Source of the DNA: Adiantum capillus-veneris
Taxonomy: Eukaryota; Streptophyta; Polypodiopsida; Polypodiales; Pteridaceae
DNA length: 64,000 nt
Direction: 5' to 3'
NCBI GenBank assembly: GCA_014529385.2
Contig: CM043942.1
Span: 5,046,501 to 5,110,500 of the forward strand
Shown here: positions 45,474-57,587 of the stretch, piece after piece
How the letters are laid out: every line of letters begins with the position of its first letter
How positions within the stretch are numbered: the stretch's first letter is position 1
The notes under the pieces: model-generated
What the model was told of the DNA's origin: nothing
Seen by the model: the letters and a program-made list of their open reading frames with translations, nothing else
The model's database searches: none
Program-made: the position numbers and the translations under genes

Positions 45474-46590
45474 TCATAACTTTTGGAATGATGTCGACAC
45501 CTTTTGAAACCAATTGTTCCAAGTTGTTATGGGTGAAGGCTTTAACCAATAGTTTTTGACCGCCCTATGCATTTCATCTAGTTGCAAGGGTGGTAAGGTA
45601 CTCTCCCATGATTTTATTTGCAACATTGTTGTAGGTGGTGAACTTACAACGGGAGGTGCAAACTCTTTCTTGCTTGTATGGATATATACAATGGTAGGTG
45701 GAGGTTGTGTTGAAGCTTCTATTTCTGTATAGGAACTACATGAAGAGAAAGAAGCTTTATTTGATTTCCCTGTTCTTGAGCTGGGTGGAACAAATAGTTC
45801 TTTCTTTGGTACCCAAACTAGCTCTGGAGGAGGTGTGTAGCATTCCATGATTTTTTTCTCTCCGCGATCTTCAATTTGTTTTGGAGCTATAGGATTGGGC
45901 GCACATGGGCCCAGTGACAAGTAAGAATATAATCTACGTTTTGGCACCCAGATTTGATCATTTCCTTGATAGTAGCCTGGGGCTTCCATTTCCTTGATAG
46001 TAGCCTGGGGCTTCCAATAGTCGTTTAGGAATCCAACTCCACGTTTTCTTACATTTCTTGGGGTGAGTGGGACGTCTCTTACCAGGCTCCTGCCTTTTAG
46101 CACTGGCTATGGCCACTAAAGAAGCTTTAGGGACCCACTTGTATGTTTTCTTTGTTATATTGGGATAGGTCTTGTGTGTCTCAAGCTTTATTTCAACTAC
46201 ATCAGTTGAAGGTCTAGAGAGTTGGGCTATGGGGGCATATGGTTCAACCTCTTGGACATGCAATGTTTCGGGTTTTATTTCCTTAAGAGGCAATATCTCA
46301 GAGACTATGGCTTGAGTGGCAGGGCTAAGAGTTGGTTTCTGTGTTGTGACACCCCCTGTCCCCCAATCAATAGTACATTTGGTCGAAATCATCCACGTGC
46401 GTCCTAGGTTTATATTACCCTCCATAGTTCCAACAGGCATGACCAAAAAGTCTTGAGCTACAACCCCATTGTCATAACTGACAGAAGTGTGCCAGATTCC
46501 AAAAACCGAAGTTTTTTTCTTGTTGACACCCTTGACTTGGATAATACTCTTAGATAGAGGTGCCTTGGGGAGGTGCGGACCGTGGGCCCA
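45474..46590 (-). pseudogene. Post-integrase extension in the derivative, nearly open
   Basis: Starting just after the deletion junction the frame reads SIIQVKGVNKKK, the LGRTWM end of the second retropepsin-like domain, then KWVPKASL, SWIPKRLL, IWVPKRRL and VWVPKKEL and the Pro-rich tail. The DTGA half has been deleted. The only break is a 28-bp tandem duplication (TTTCCTTGATAGTAGCCTGG at 45961 and 45989), which shifts the frame. No internal stop codons occur otherwise. Confidence 0.65.
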
Positions 46591-47559
46591 TGGCATGCAT
46601 GTCTTGGCTTTAACTATCGGGATTAGGCATTGGGAAACCCTCCATGACATCGTAGTCAGAGGAAGAGTCACTAACCGCTATGTTCGGGTCTTGGTTTGTA
46701 CTACCTTGGGTCCCCGCCGAGGGCCCGGAACCTAAGGTAGGTGGATATTGAGAACTCGCGTAAGTAAAAAATTCTATCTATTTGCTCCGTCTCTAGCACG
46801 CGACCACAACACAGATGCATGTGCCTTTGGCACTCTACAAGCGTCGGCGAATAACCTCAAGGTTAACCGCTTACTTTTTTAGGCGTCCGTTTTTACTCTT
46901 TTTAAAAAAAAAATGTTTTTAATGTGTTTTAATGATCGATTTTTTTATTTAAGTGTGTGATAGCTCAAAACGAGCGTATCACTTGAAGGGTTGCGGTGTG
47001 CTTTACAGCACAACGGTTGGTCACCTGAAGCTCCGTTGGTCCTCAAAAAAGTCAATTTTTAGCTACGTGTTAAGCTAAAATATGTAATTTTAAAGGGCGA
47101 CTGAGGTCTGAGCCTGAGCGTAAGCTTGGGCTTGGGTCTGGGAGATATTCCCGATCCCGGTCCTACCTTTAAATTTATTTATTCATTTATTTATTTTGGG
47201 ATAAGGTCGCCGCGGCCTATGCACGAGCACACACACACTCTACCTACCTACTTACAACTAATACACCTACTGTTACACACTAACACACTTCATTAGCTCT
47301 CACAGATCTATTTCCTACTTACTGTACATTACATTACACAGAACTAACAACCTTAACACTAAGACCTTAGCACAGAGAAAACACATTAACCTTTAAAACT
47401 TCATTAACAAAGAAATACACAGTAGCAACACAAAATCCTTCTTCTCAACACACACACCTTTTTTCCATACCTTTCCTACAATTGAAATTGCACCACAAAA
47501 GAAGCACAGAGTGCCATTCAAGCTTAGTGTATGGCATTCCCCGGGAACCGCGGCAAAAA

Positions 47560-47793
47560 TGTGTGCGTCTGTCGCACGTGTCAATGCAAGGAACTTACCG
47601 ATACACTGTGTGAAAGCCAAATGGCTCCAAGCACACAACAAGCCTAAACTAGTAAGCTCAAAGATGGCGATGGTGTGTCACTCACTGCTCTACGCTTGCT
47701 GTCGTGGAGGATTCCTTGCCGCGAAGAAGGAGCCGCCGCCGCGCCGCACTCAACCGCTTCGCCGCCGCCGTGCGCCGTCGCAATGCTTGATCG

Positions 47794-47828
<35 letters not shown>

Positions 47829-48144
47829 ATACACACACACACACACACAAAGAGGTGAAGAAAAAGAAGATGGAGATGGAGCAAGAGCACTCTTCAATTG
47901 CACAAATGAAAGAATGAGTGAAGTTTAGGTTTTAGTTGACTTTTATATGAGCTCACCCCATTCACACTTGGGCGCCCATGCTTAGCCAACTAATTCCTTG
48001 AATATTCTAGTTAGAGTGCGCCTCTCGTCGGTGATCACTCTTACCCTTTTCCTATTGGACCGACAAACCCGGTACCTGACTCTACCAAATAAATAATATA
48101 GCATCCGCCGTCGTAGGTGATAGGAATGTGCGTGAGGATTAACA
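47560..48144 (-). repeat. 5' LTR of the derivative (585 bp)
   Basis: Minus strand starts TGTTAATCCTCACGC and ends CGCACACA, followed by a diverged primer site (TTGCCGCGGTTCCCGGGG). A short (TC)n/(GA)n tract lies near 47799-47823. Confidence 0.85.
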
Positions 48145-48383
48145 CACACACTACTTGAGTGCTCAGTTTTTGACCACACTAGGTCCTCTTTTCCCCATAT
48201 AGTCATCCATGAGCTCTCCCTACATACCTTCCTCTCCCAACCACGATGTGGACTCTCTATTGCGATGCTCATTTCAGCCATTTTTGAGCATCGAGAGTCA
48301 CGTATGACCTCCACTCACACCACATGACATGTTCATTTGGTCCCATAGGTCATATTTGACCTCCGAGGACGATACTAGGAATA

Positions 48384-48451
<68 letters not shown>
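48145..48451 (+). repeat. TC-tailed repeat, copy 3, right part, with (TC)n at about 48383-48451
   Basis: Continues the repeat split by the derivative: CACACACTACTTGAGTGCTCAG…GGTCCCATAGGTCATATTTG…CCTCCGAGGACGATACTAGG and the (TC)n run. The whole arrangement matches the copy at 54460-54808. Confidence 0.8.
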
Positions 48452-48826
<375 letters not shown>

Positions 48827-49018
48827 TGTTGGGGTATAAAGCCCAATGTGGTCGCCCAGGTAAGTGGGCGGGCCGCCAGGTATGTACACATATTCTTTTG
48901 TAAAAACCTAATAAGAACTCACTATGCTCTACACATTACAGTAGAGCGAGTTCACCATATCGTCGTTCTCTTCTTCTCGCACTCTCTCTCGTGTCGCACT
49001 TCCGCTCGTACTCCTTCA
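48827..49018 (+). repeat. 5' LTR of the copia (192 bp)
   Basis: TGTTGGGGTATAAAGCCC…ACTCCTTCA. It differs from the 3' LTR at AATAAG/AATGAG and GTCGTT/GTCGTG only. A TATAAA motif lies in its first 15 bases. Confidence 0.95.
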
Positions 49019-49020
49019 AG

Positions 49021-49032
49021 TGGTATCAGAGC
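49021..49032 (+). other. Primer-binding site (initiator tRNA-Met)
   Basis: TGGTATCAGAGC, two bases after the LTR end: the canonical plant copia primer site. Confidence 0.93.
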
Positions 49033-50110
49033 TTAGATCGAGGCTCGGGGCAGCACTGCAGGAGGCTAGAGTCACCAACTATGATTGGAGTTAAATTTGA
49101 CACGCGAAGACACAGCCCCAAATCTCGTGGGTAAGCCTGAAGGGCTCGGTGTTGTCAGAATTTCATTCTGAGGTCATCTCGGCCACCATTCGGCTTCGAC
49201 AAAGGTCTGCGCAGGCCATTTTCGACTACGTGGTCTCGATGGGTGCAGATCCGACTCTGCAAATTTGGGGTTTTCGGCCTACGACTGCAGGTGCTGAGGA
49301 TATCGACACTCCCAGAGTGTTGATTTGTGGCTGTCTACACATCGAAGGACGGCTCACAGTTCTTGGAGGCGTGTCACATACGACACGGGCGTATATACAC
49401 ACTGTAGGCGACATCCACTAGTTCATCAGGTAGCTTGTGTTTGCTGCTTGATATTCCAGATTTCATCCTGACATTGCAGGTACTTCCACATGGGATGTAT
49501 TGTCAGAGATGATGTATGTCTGTTGAGGGTTTCTGGCTGTGAGTCACGCAGCAAACAACCGCTGCAGCAGTTACAGCATACAGTGGGAAATTTGTGGATG
49601 TATGACTTTGTGGGAAGTCTATGTACTGTCAGATTTATTGCAGCCTTTGTTGAGGGTCGAGTGAGGTTTTATTGAGCTGGGGGATTCTCGAATGTTGAGA
49701 TCCTTTCGGTGATACAGCTCTTGGAGCGATCCCTCGAGCACCCTTAGATAGGCAGCTAGGATGTATTGACTGTGAGTTAGACAGTTGGGATTGCATCTTT
49801 GCTTTACTGCCGTTGAGGCATTGTCACAGTCTATGCTTATAGGATAGTGACAGGACAGTGAGAGACAGTACAGGTGCAGGACAGGTTTACCCGCAGCTTA
49901 CAGTGTCAGAGAGACATTGTTTTTTGAGCTGTTTTTTGGTTTGTTTTTAGTACACCAGAGCCATTTTACAAAGGAGACTCTGCCAAAATTTCTGCAAAAT
50001 CTGAAGCTTTCTTGGTTCATTTGATAGGTTGATATTGGTTCAAAGGTCAGTTTACAGGGGAAACTCTGCCGAATTTTTCCCAGAAAAGTAAACTACTGTG
50101 AAGCGTAGCT
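49033..50110 (+). other. Unusually long copia leader
   Basis: About 1.08 kb separates the primer site from the gag ATG, much longer than the 0.1-0.4 kb common in plant copia. It contains only short frames (49149-49421, 49490-49675) with no motif and appears noncoding, probably packaging or regulatory sequence. Confidence 0.6.
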
Positions 50111-50900
50111 ATGGCTGGATCACAGGACACTGCTCTTTACAATATCAAGAAGCTAGATGGAACCAATTTCCCATTGTGGAAGAAGCAGATTTGGTACGTG
50201 TTGGTACAAAAGAAGCAGATAAAACCTATAAAGCTCAAGGGGATAAAACAAGAAGATATGGACGAAGATAAATGGAGCAAAATGGATGAATTGACACTTT
50301 CTACCATTATGCTGACTTTGGCAGAAAGAGTTTACTTCAATGTAGGAGACGAGATGTCGGCTTATCAAGCATGGTTAAAGCTGAGTGATCTTTATGAGAA
50401 GCAGAGTGCAGCTTCATAGGTATACTGGCTTAAGAAGCTTGTTGACTTGAAGATGAAAGAAGGGACACCTATGTCCAATCATCTGAATGAATTCAACACA
50501 ATCTATAGCCAGTTGTCAGCTTAAGGTGTCAAGTTTGATGAACCTGTTAGAGCTATGTTCCTGTTGATCACATTGCCGGAAAGTTGGGACACTTTTCGCA
50601 CAGCTTTGAGTAATTCTGCACCTCCAGATGGTTTGAACATAGCAGGTGTAGAAGGAAGTTTTCTTACTGAAGAAACCAATAGAAAGACAATAGACAAAGG
50701 CAAAGGAACAGCCTTAGTTGTCAGGGGAAGGACCAAATAAAAGTACAAAGGTGGAAAGAGGAATCAGTCTCGTAGCAAGTCCCGCAGTGCTAAAGGCAAG
50801 AGTGACATAGAATGCTACCATTGTGGCAAGAAGGGTCACATGAAAAGAAACTGCAGAGAATGGAAAGCAGAAAAAGGCAAAGAGAAAGCTGAAGACCATG
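50111..50900 (+). pseudogene. Copia gag with zinc knuckle, broken by stops
   Basis: The ATG at 50111 starts MAGSQDTALYNIKKLDGTNFPLW, the typical copia gag opening. The frame continues through stops at 50417 (TAG), 50522 (TAA) and 50738 (TAA) to the CCHC knuckle CYHCGKKGHMKRNC at about 50814-50855. Lys/Arg-rich sequence flanks the knuckle. Nearly all other residues follow the family. Confidence 0.88.
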
Positions 50901-52513
50901 GTGAGAAGAACAAGTCCTCAGTGAAGATTCAAGAAATAAATGTGACAAACATTGTTGCAGAGGATGACAGTCTAGTGTCAGGAGACATCTACTTCTTGAA
51001 GAATACAATGGACTCAGCTCTTCTTACAACATCTGATGGAAATGCACTGAGTGACTGGATTATAGACTCAGGGGCATCATTTCATGTGTCTCCAAACAAG
51101 GAGTGGTTTACTTCTTATGTGACCACTAAAGATCATGTTCGGCTAGGCAATGGGTAGACATGTGAGATCTTAGGTGTTGGAGATGTTCAATTGAAGTTTC
51201 AGAATGGCTCTTCTTTCACGCTGAAGAATGTGAGACATGTTCCCGCAATTACAAAGAGCTTGATCAGCACAGATTTACTTGATGATGCTGGCTACGTCAC
51301 CATTTTTGGACAAAACATGTGGAAGATATCCAAGGGTTCTATGACAGTAGCACATGGAGTAAAGTCTGGAGGACTTTACATGATTTATGTATCAAATGTC
51401 TCTAAACATGTAATCAATGTAACCGAGCAGCCGAACGTTTCTTTGTGGCATAGCCGGTTAGGACATATGTCCAAGAAGGGAATGGAAATCTTGTCTCGTT
51501 CTGGTTATTTGCCTGGCTTTTCATTTAATGATTTTGAATTCTGTGAACATTGTCTGTATGGTAAGCAAACACAGCAGCCACATAAGCATAGAAGCAGTAG
51601 AAGAGATACACAGTTGGCACTTGTTCATAGTGATTTGTGTGGACCTATGCCTAACCTATCTCTAGGGGGAGCTTCTTACTTTATGACATTTATAGATGAT
51701 TACTCGAGGAAAGTATGGGTTTACTTTCTCAAGCACAAGGATGAATCGTTTAGTGTTTTCAAAACGTTTGTGACACTTGTGGAGAATCACAGTGGCAAGA
51801 AGCTTAAATGCTTACGCACTAACAATGGTGGAGAGTATGTTTCAAAGGCCTTTCAGGACTTTTGTGAGTCAAAAGGTATAAAACGTGAACTTACTGCTCC
51901 TTACAATCCTCCTCAAAATGGTGTTGCTGAGAGGATGAATAGGACCATACAAGAGAAGGTCAGAAGTATGTTGTCTAATGCACAGCTGCCAAATGGGTTT
52001 TGGGCTGAAGCTGTATCAACGGCTGTTCATCTTGTAAATAGATCTCCTAGCATGGTTTTGCAGAAGGATTTAGTGCCAGAGATGGTATGGTCAGGCAAAA
52101 TGCCCTCATACAAGCATCTCAGAGTCTTTGGCTGTGAGGCATATACTCACGTTCCAAAGGAATTTAGGAACAAACTTGAGCCAAAGAGTAGAAAGTGCAT
52201 CTTTCTAGGCTATGGTAATTCTGGTGAGATGGGGTACAGACTTTGGGATCCCGAATCTAGAAAGGTTGTCCGCAGCAATGATGTTCACTTTAGTGAATCC
52301 AAATATCATTCTAAACCAGAGAGGGTTGAGGAGATTAGAAGAGTTGTCTTCCAAGAAGGTGGACCTGCACGTGCAAGACAAAATGTCAGGGCTCAAGAGG
52401 AGCAAGGACAGGATAGAGTGGAACCACAGGTTGTGGCTGAGAGCCTGAGCCACCTATTGTGCGTAGATCTGGACGTGTCACGCGACCTCCTGATAGGTTT
52501 GTTTCATCTATGA
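50901..52513 (+). pseudogene. Copia protease and integrase, broken
   Basis: The protease has the intact active site DSGASFHVS (about 51067-51093) and a TAG at 51155. The integrase has the HHCC finger (LWHSRLGH, then CEHCLYGK), the first catalytic Asp in HSDLCGPM, and the catalytic Glu in NGVAERMNRT. The second catalytic Asp is replaced by Asn: RTNNGGEY at about 51816-51840, where the family has S-D-N-G-G-E-Y. That change alone should abolish integration. A frameshift near 52440 separates this part from reverse transcriptase. Confidence 0.9.
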
Positions 52514-54093
52514 ATTATGTCATGTTGACTGATTGCAATGAGCCTTCATGTTACAAGGAAGCAGTGCAAATGAAGGACTCCGAGAATTGGCAATTGGCCA
52601 TGCAGTCAGAGATGACAACTCTGCATAAAAACCAGACATGGAAGCTAGTTAAATTACCACGGGGCAGAAAGTCTCTACCCTGTAAATGGGTTTACAGGTA
52701 TAAGATCACCGCTCATGATAGTCAGCCAAAGTACAAAGCAAGGCTTGTTGCCAAGGGCTTTAAGCAAGAACAAGGCATTGACTTTGATGAAGTCTTCTCT
52801 CCGGTGGTCAAGATGACTACATTGAGATGCTTTCTTGCATTGGTTGCCATATTAGATTTGGTGTTGCACCAAATGGATGTCAAGACAACGTTCTTGCATG
52901 GTGATTTAGATGTGGAAATTTACATGCAGCAGCCAGAAGGGTTTGTTGAGAAAGGCAAGGAAGATTGGGTATGCCAGTTGTTAAAGAGTCTTTATGGCTT
53001 AAAATAATCACCGAGGGCATGGTACCATAAATTCCACAAGTTTATGCTTTCTCACGGCTACAAACGTAGTGAGTTCGATCACTGTCTATATACAAAGAAG
53101 GCTAAGGATGGCAGTTGGCTGATCCTTATTTTGTATGTGGATGACATGTTGATTGTTGGAAAGCACTTGGAAGAAATTTCAGCTTTGAAGTCAAAGATGG
53201 CAAAATCGTTTGACATGAAAGACATGGGTGAGGCAAGTCATATACTTGGTATGCGCATTGAGAGAGACAGATCAAAGAAGTTCATTTGGTTATCTCAAAC
53301 AGAGTATATTGACAAGGTTTTGCAACGTTTCAATATGGAGAAGGGAAAGGCATTGAGTGTTCCATTGCCACCATATGTGAAACTTAGCAAACAAGATTGT
53401 CCTGTGTCTGAGGAAGAACAGGCTGAAATGGATAAGATTCCATATGCGTCTGTAGTGGGTAGTTTGATGTATGCAATGATTGCTACTCGCCCAGACATTG
53501 CATTTGCAGTGGGAGTAGTAAGTCGATACATGTCAAACCCAGGCAAGAAACATTGGGAGGCAGTGAAAGGAATATTGAGATACCTGAAAGCTACAAAGAG
53601 TATGCGTATATGCTATGGGAGTCAGGAGCTAAGTGTAAAGGGTTTTACAGACTCAGATTATGCAGGTGACTTAGACAACCGAAGGTCTACGTCAAGGTAT
53701 GTCTTTACATTGGCTGGTGGAGCAGTATCATGGCGTTCTAGATTACAAGATTGTGTTACTCAGTCTACTACAGAGGCTGAATATGTTGCAGCATCAGAGG
53801 CATGCAAAGAATCAATTTGGCTTAATCGACTAGTAACGGATTTGGGAATCAAAGAAGAGATGCATGTGTTATATTGTGATAGTCAAAGTGCTATACAATT
53901 GGCTCGCAATCCAGTTTATCACTCAAAGACAAAGCATGTGTATGTGAAGTATCATTTCATCAGGGAAATGCTTGAGGATAAGCAACTTCAGCTTGTCAAA
54001 GTTCACACCACAGAAAATCCTACTGATCTACTTACAAAAGGACTTCCCTTAGAGAGCTTTGCGCATTTTCGCAAGCAGTTAGGTGTAGGGTAG
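52459..54093 (+). pseudogene. Copia reverse transcriptase and RNase H (one stop)
   Basis: Reverse transcriptase: KWVYRYKITAHD, ARLVAKGFKQEQGIDFDEVFSPVVK, HQMDVKTTFLHGDLDVEIYM, and the catalytic YVDDM near 53134-53148. The only stop is TAA at 53005-53007 in LYGLK-stop-SPRAWY, where Gln (CAA) is usual, so one C-to-T change explains it. RNase H: GFTDSDYAGDLDNRRSTSRY, STTEAEYVAASEA, YCDSQSAIQLARNPVYHSKTKH. The frame ends at TAG 54091-54093. The domains would be functional apart from the stop. Confidence 0.93.
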
Positions 54094-54182
54094 TACATCA
54101 CTTCTCTACATCTCTTGTATATTAGCTTGTATATTAGCTTCTCTCACACTTAAAGTACCACATTGGACTTTAAGTGGGAGGT

Positions 54183-54374
54183 TGTTGGGGTATAAAGCCC
54201 AATGTGGTCGCCCAGGTAAGTGGGCGGGCCGCCAGGTATGTACACATATTCTTTTGTAAAAACCTAATGAGAACTCACTATGCTCTACACATTACAGTAG
54301 AGCGAGTTCACCATATCGTCGTGCTCTTCTTCTCGCACTCTCTCTCGTGTCGCACTTCCGCTCGTACTCCTTCA
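54183..54374 (+). repeat. 3' LTR of the copia (192 bp)
   Basis: Preceded by the purine tract AAGTGGGAGGT (54172-54182) and followed by the target duplication CCACT. Confidence 0.95.
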
Positions 54375-55058
<684 letters not shown>

Positions 55059-55062
<4 letters not shown>

Positions 55063-55393
55063 GGGGAGAGGGTGAGAAATAGAGAGGAAGGATAGAAGCG
55101 AGAGGAATAGAGACAGAGATGGAGAGAGAGAGAACGAGAGAGATAGGGTGAGTAAAAGCACCTTTTCTTTGAATTTTATATATATATATATATCAGGCTC
55201 TATCTCTCTCCCTCTCTATGTCCCCTCCCCTTGTGCTACTCATGCACGATGGCTTCTTCTCATAATGGGGGCCTTACAAATGTGTGTTTTTAACAAAGAA
55301 AATTACAAGAGGTAAATCAGACTCCATACTTAACATCTATCATGCTTAACATTTGATCCACCATATCAACATATATAAGTGCTCGTTTGAAGT
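55059..55393. other. Purine-rich flank and (TA)n
   Basis: GA-rich sequence decays away from the microsatellite, followed by a short (TA)n at about 55174-55192. There is no gene. The truncated 3' side of the LINE begins near 55390. Confidence 0.5.
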
Positions 55394-56272
55394 CTAGACG
55401 TAGTTCACATCATGATTGGAGGCTACATGCGTGGGCCGTTTACCACACTTGAGGTCGATACATAACATCCTATGATCCGATTCCAGATTCCATTCACCAA
55501 GTGTAAAGCTTTGTATGCATTGTAGAGTGGCTTCCAAGAACAACATATAGTCAATCACGCTATCACCATTGTGCTTTTTACATGTAAAGTCATTGGTGCC
55601 TTGCCATAGAGATACACCATTTGCAATGAGCATTCCGGTACTATTGCACATATGTAGAAGTGACTTTCCATAATGATCCAGTTCTTTTGCTTCATTAGAA
55701 CTTTGATTATACATGTATGAGTCATCCAATCTTCTTGAGACATGCGGCATGTCGACTTGTTGTGTGTCGTGTTGTAACTTATTTGTGCAAGCATTCATAT
55801 CTTTAAAAACAATGACTTCACCTTGATCCTTGTAATGAGCAATGTCTTCCTCTAGTTCAACAAAGGGCTGATCTCTATCCATATCCAAGCGAGCATAAAA
55901 GTTGGAGTCATAGTGAGGAATGTAACAACCAGCCACAAACATGACTTGACCATTTGTTGGGCTGATTTTTAGCCATAAGTAGCGTTTATACTTATCTTCT
56001 TTGACAATGGAAACATCTTTCAAACCCTTTTTGGTCATACATGCTACGCCTCCTTGGCCTCTTCGTTGCTTTGCATTTTTGGCCCACATCAAAGAATGCA
56101 CATTGTATTTGTCAAATCCAAGAATTTGTTGTGCATCATGCTCCCATATTTTGACAAGAAGTATCACATCGGAGTCATTGGTAACCTATTCAATGCCAAT
56201 TCCCGTATTCCATGGATACCCGTTACAATTCCAAAAGCTTCTTCGCAAGCATGAGTTGGTCTCATAGATCAT
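55394..56272 (-). pseudogene. LINE ORF2 endonuclease domain
   Basis: This domain nicks target DNA to prime reverse transcription. From ATG 56272 the frame has WNCNG near residue 14, a TAG near 56186, then GGVACMTKKG, the DMNA motif, SVIDYMLF and the catalytic LESDHRML near 55440. The position where the family has a catalytic Glu (…ETW/H) reads VKIWE, possibly a Glu-to-Lys loss. After the last catalytic His the frame ends at 55394 without entering reverse transcriptase. Confidence 0.78.
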
Positions 56273-56278
56273 GTGTCC

Positions 56279-57000
56279 CTATTTGTTGGGTGGACTTGCA
56301 TCCTCCTCAAGTGGAATTTCTTCTTGAGATGATACCTTAACCTCCTTGCTTCTTTCCTCATATAATTTGCGACGTACATTTTGTTGCATAAGAGTGCGAT
56401 CCTCATATACATTACAACCCATTACTTTGACGTAGATCCAACTATTTTCAAGGATGATCTTTCTCTTTACCTCATCAGCCATGGTACATACAATAGGTCT
56501 TTCTCCCGAGCGAGGGACTCCTTGTTTTTCAACTCGATGTGCACCATAAGCCATGATTCCTGGCATGCCAAAGTGTGTAGCAAAAAACTCTTCAATAGCA
56601 ACCTCAAGAGATTGGGGTGTTTCCATGCTTTCCTCCTTGATTCCACGAATGACGATGTTCTTTGAGTGTTTTTGTCATTCTTGAAATGCTTGAGTGTCCA
56701 CATTCTCTACATTCTTTGCTTGGACAACGGCTTGCGTGATAGGAGTTGTAGAAACCACATTATCCTTACATATATCAGGCCATAATTTGGATGCATTTCT
56801 CATCTCACATACATCATGTCGTATTGTATCTATCGTTTCCTCTTTCAATACATTATCACTCTCAACTTTGCTCAAGTGCTCTTTCAATACATTCATGTCA
56901 ACAAGAGAGTGTTTACATTCTTGAACTTCATTCTCAAGATGCATCAAGCGTGTTGTTTGCATTTCAAGAACCTTATTGAGGTGCTCATTCTCCACAACGA
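56279..57000 (-). pseudogene. LINE ORF1 (RNA-binding, RRM-like), 5'-truncated
   Basis: Reading from 57000: a leucine-rich coiled-coil segment (ENEHLNKVLEMQ, then HLENEVQEC), one stop near 56672, then NIVIRGIKEES and HRVEKQGVPRSGERPIVCTM, the pattern of the L1 ORF1p RNA-recognition and C-terminal domains, ending TAG at 56281-56279. L1-type ORF1p trimerises through the coiled coil and coats the element's RNA. It is broken by the stop and the copia insertion. Confidence 0.72.
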
Positions 57001-57227
57001 TGTTACCATATACATGTGGTAGTGATGTGTGTGAACACACTAGGACCGCCGGGGCATTTTTTCCCTCTTTAGGAGGTTTTTTCCCCCGAGCATTGTATAT
57101 ATGCCCATCACTCTAGGGCTATCCATCTTTCCATTGCACACTAAGTAATACACTCTCTATTGTGTGCCTTGAGCTTCCTTCATCTTCTCCAAGCTGTGTG
57201 TGTTTCTCTGCAACCCTAATACCAACA
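57001..57227 (+). repeat. 5' LTR of copia family A (227 bp)
   Basis: TGTTACCATATACATGTGG…CTAATACCAACA. Same length as 1104-1330. A TATATATGCCCATC segment is the probable promoter. Confidence 0.9.
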
Positions 57228-57587
57228 ATTGGTTTCAGAGCAGGTTATGTTCTCCCGGGCTAAGTCGTCAGCTGCTCCAGCACACACCTGCTCACTTTCT
57301 CTGATTACAGTGAGGTTTGGCGAGCATTCGCAAGTCAACAAATATTTCGAGAGAACTTGTAGAGCTCAATCTACTCAGATTTCTGATTCATGCGCATTTC
57401 GGCCTCCGTTTCCACTACAGGCAGGTCTGCACAGGTAATTTTGTCATTTTGTGCAGAATGTGTGTCAGTGCCGATTTCTACATAACAGGTGCCTTAAAAT
57501 CTTCTACGGTTTGTGCTATATATCACGTGTTGTTCCCGCTCCATTTTTCCTATTTTCGGGCAGTTTTCATATGGTGCAGCATTTACC

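Larger units (their letters stand above)
42166..48144 (-). mobile_element. Internally deleted gypsy derivative retaining the 3' module
   Basis: Minus-strand order: 5' LTR 48144-47560, primer site, leader, a stub of gag (about 46850-46580), a junction near 46562-46576, the post-integrase extension, the TATA box, ORF3, ORF4, the noncoding 3' region, the purine tract (beyond 43447) and the 3' LTR 43447-42166. Gag domain, knuckles, protease, reverse transcriptase, RNase H and integrase are absent. The target duplication CACAC is present at 42161-42165 and 48145-48149, and the empty site GTACCACACACTACT survives in a related repeat at about 54470-54484. Confidence 0.88.
48827..54374 (+). mobile_element. 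Complete Ty1/copia retrotransposon with defective genes (5.5 kb)
   Basis: LTRs at 48827-49018 and 54183-54374 (both 192 bp, two differences seen) are flanked by the perfect target duplication CCACT (48822-48826 and 54375-54379). Primer site, gag, zinc knuckle, protease, integrase, reverse transcriptase, RNase H and purine tract are all in copia order. Five in-frame stops, a frameshift and a catalytic integrase substitution make it non-autonomous despite its youth. Confidence 0.95.
55394..57000 (-). mobile_element. LINE (L1-like) fragment: ORF1 and endonuclease, no reverse transcriptase
   Basis: Minus strand: ORF1 C-terminal part (57000-56279), a 6-bp gap, then ORF2 beginning at ATG 56272 with an apurinic-type endonuclease to 55394. 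The 5' part of ORF1 is cut off by the copia LTR starting at 57001. Reverse transcriptase, normally downstream of the endonuclease, is missing. Confidence 0.8.

Noticed and set aside
50417-53007. In-frame stops in the copia as programmed readthrough or U-to-C RNA editing
   Set aside because: Such editing is known for organelle transcripts of some spore-bearing plants, not for nuclear retrotransposons; a frameshift and an integrase catalytic loss in the same copy show ordinary decay of the template.
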